Origin: Clostridia bacterium
GTDB lineage: Bacteria; Bacillota; Clostridia; Christensenellales; Aristaeellaceae
Direction of reading: 5' to 3'
DNA: 15,463 nucleotides
Assembly: GCA_016295665.1 (NCBI GenBank)
Contig: JAEDKS010000046.1
Location: forward strand, 1-15,463
In this document: one piece after another, positions 14,796 to 15,463 of the stretch
How positions within the stretch are numbered: the first letter of the stretch is position 1
Layout: each line of letters starts with the position of its first letter
Notes under the pieces: generated by a model
Told to the model about the DNA's origin: nothing
Database searches by the model: none
Seen by the model: only the letters and a program-made list of their open reading frames with translations
Position numbers and translations under genes: made by a program

Positions 14796-14826
14796 TTGAC
14801 TTTATACCAGGTGCAAGGTTTATACT
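14796..14826 (+). promoter_or_regulatory. MerR-type promoter with 19-bp spacer and centred dyad
   Basis: TTGACT (14796-14801) and TATACT (14821-14826) are separated by 19 nt, too long for normal sigma-A use but diagnostic of MerR-activated promoters. Between them lies an imperfect dyad: ACTTTATACC (14799-14808), central A 14809, GGTGCAAGGT (14810-14819), 7 of 10 positions symmetric. The axis sits 13 nt after the first base of the -35, the same geometry as I recall for the CueR site of E. coli copA. The regulator encoded just upstream is the obvious candidate. Confidence 0.8.
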
Positions 14827-14832
14827 GTAGAA

Positions 14833-14855
14833 AAGGGAGCAATCGGGCTGCCCTT
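14833..14855 (+). other. Hairpin at the 5' end of the dehydrogenase mRNA
   Basis: AAGGGAGC (14833-14840) pairs with GCT and CCCTT (14847-14855) with one bulged G, giving 8 bp around a 6-nt loop. It starts at about the predicted transcription start. No T run follows, so it is not a terminator and may simply protect the 5' end. Confidence 0.4.
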
Positions 14856-14889
14856 GACAGAAAATTGACAAAGAACAGGAGAGATTACG

Positions 14890-15463
14890 ATGCAGGACAT
14901 GGCTAAGATCAAGGTTGTTCAGTATGGCTGCGGCAAGATGGCGAAGTACATCGTCCGCTATCTCTACGAGCACGGCGCACAGATCGTGGGCGCCATCGAC
15001 GTGAACCCCGCCATCATCGGCATGGATGTGGGTGACTTCGCGGGTCTGGGCATCAAGACCGGCGTGACCATCAGCAACGACGCGGACGCCGTGCTGGACT
15101 CCTGCGACGCGGATATTGCCGTGGTGACGCTGTTCAGCCTGGTCAGCGACTGCTATGACCACTATGTGAAGTGCCTCAGCCGTGGCATCAATGTCATCAC
15201 CACTTGCGAGGAGGCCACCTACTGCTGGACCACCGACGCGGTGCGCGCCAACAAGCTGGACGTGCTGGCGAAGGAGAACGGCTGCACCTTCGTGGGCAGC
15301 GGCATGGAGGATACCTTCTGGGTGAACATGGTGGGCATGGTCGCCGGTAGCTGCAACAGCATCAAGAAGATCGAGGGCGCCGTGTCCTACAACGTGGAGG
15401 ACTATGGCCTGGCGCTGGCGAAGGCGCACGGCGTGGGCCTGACCGCCGAGGAGTTTGAGGCGC
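14890..15463 (+). CDS. NAD(P)-binding dehydrogenase, 2,4-diaminopentanoate dehydrogenase/DapB-like family, 3' truncated by window edge
   Basis: The first 191 codons run open to the window edge. The N terminus is a Rossmann fold: KIKVVQYGCGKMAKYIVRYL with GxGxxA at G13, G15 and A18, then VGAIDVNP with the Asp that follows strand 2, as in dihydrodipicolinate reductases. DIAVVTLFS and GINVITTCEEATY continue the pattern. The overall form resembles the 2,4-diaminopentanoate dehydrogenase group used in ornithine fermentation by Clostridia, but the segment GSGMEDTFW differs from what I recall of true members, so the substrate is left open. The start has AGGAGA (14877-14882) 7 nt upstream. It is preceded by the MerR-type promoter, so it is probably induced by the regulator's ligand. 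Confidence 0.75.
   Translation, partial: MQDMAKIKVVQYGCGKMAKYIVRYLYEHGAQIVGAIDVNPAIIGMDVGDFAGLGIKTGVTISNDADAVLDSCDADIAVVTLFSLVSDCYDHYVKCLSRGINVITTCEEATYCWTTDAVRANKLDVLAKENGCTFVGSGMEDTFWVNMVGMVAGSCNSIKKIEGAVSYNVEDYGLALAKAHGVGLTAEEFEA

Noticed and set aside
14854..14870. Two TTGACA words that could be -35 boxes close to the dehydrogenase start
   Set aside because: Neither has a -10 at suitable distance before the start codon; they are probably leader RNA sequence.

Overview
The window looks like chromosomal DNA from a high-GC member of the Firmicutes, most likely a Clostridia-type gut or rumen anaerobe. GC content is roughly 60-65% by eye. Nearly every gene has a strong AGGAGG-type ribosome binding site 6-10 nt before its start. 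Promoters fit the sigma-A consensus (for example TTGATA-N17-TATAAT at 3993-4021). Typical Clostridia features are SH3b and peptidoglycan-binding secreted proteins, a BmrCD-like ABC exporter pair, and a gene resembling the amino-acid dehydrogenases of ornithine fermenters. The species cannot be named from sequence alone.

Layout. (A) 1-2259, plus strand: the 3' end of tldD, then tldE, then an ArsR/SmtB metal sensor. (B) 2358-3884, minus strand: a secreted protein with two peptidoglycan-binding domains and Pro/Thr-rich linkers, ending at a 13-bp hairpin terminator. (C) 4016-5985, plus strand: a cytidylate-kinase-like protein with a clear promoter, then a secreted protein of five SH3b repeats, closed by a terminator shared with the next minus-strand operon. 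(D) 6048-7711, minus strand: histidine phosphatase followed by an SPL-family radical SAM protein. (E) 7798-11795, plus strand: promoter, 40-codon leader ORF, intrinsic terminator, then two ABC half-transporters forming a heterodimeric exporter; the second has a C-terminal frameshift. (F) 11851-13733, minus strand: creatininase-family amidohydrolase and M42 aminopeptidase, translationally coupled. (G) 13901-15463, plus strand: a BmrR-like MerR regulator and a Rossmann-fold dehydrogenase that runs off the window; the promoter between them has the 19-bp spacer and centred dyad of MerR-activated promoters.

How the parts work together. The most interesting region is E. The leader ORF, its terminator and the exporter pair have the architecture of the Bacillus subtilis bmrB-bmrCD attenuator. 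The RNA has three mutually exclusive pairings: leader Shine-Dalgarno with a mid-leader segment, that segment with the terminator 5' arm, and the terminator hairpin itself. This would let a stalled ribosome switch the exporter on. The two nucleotide-binding domains carry complementary defects (Walker B Asp in one, LSTGQ signature in the other), so one catalytic and one degenerate ATP site are expected. In region G the regulator and its probable target promoter are adjacent. The remaining genes look like ordinary housekeeping, envelope and peptide-turnover functions.

No rRNA, tRNA, CRISPR array, insertion sequence or phage gene was seen.
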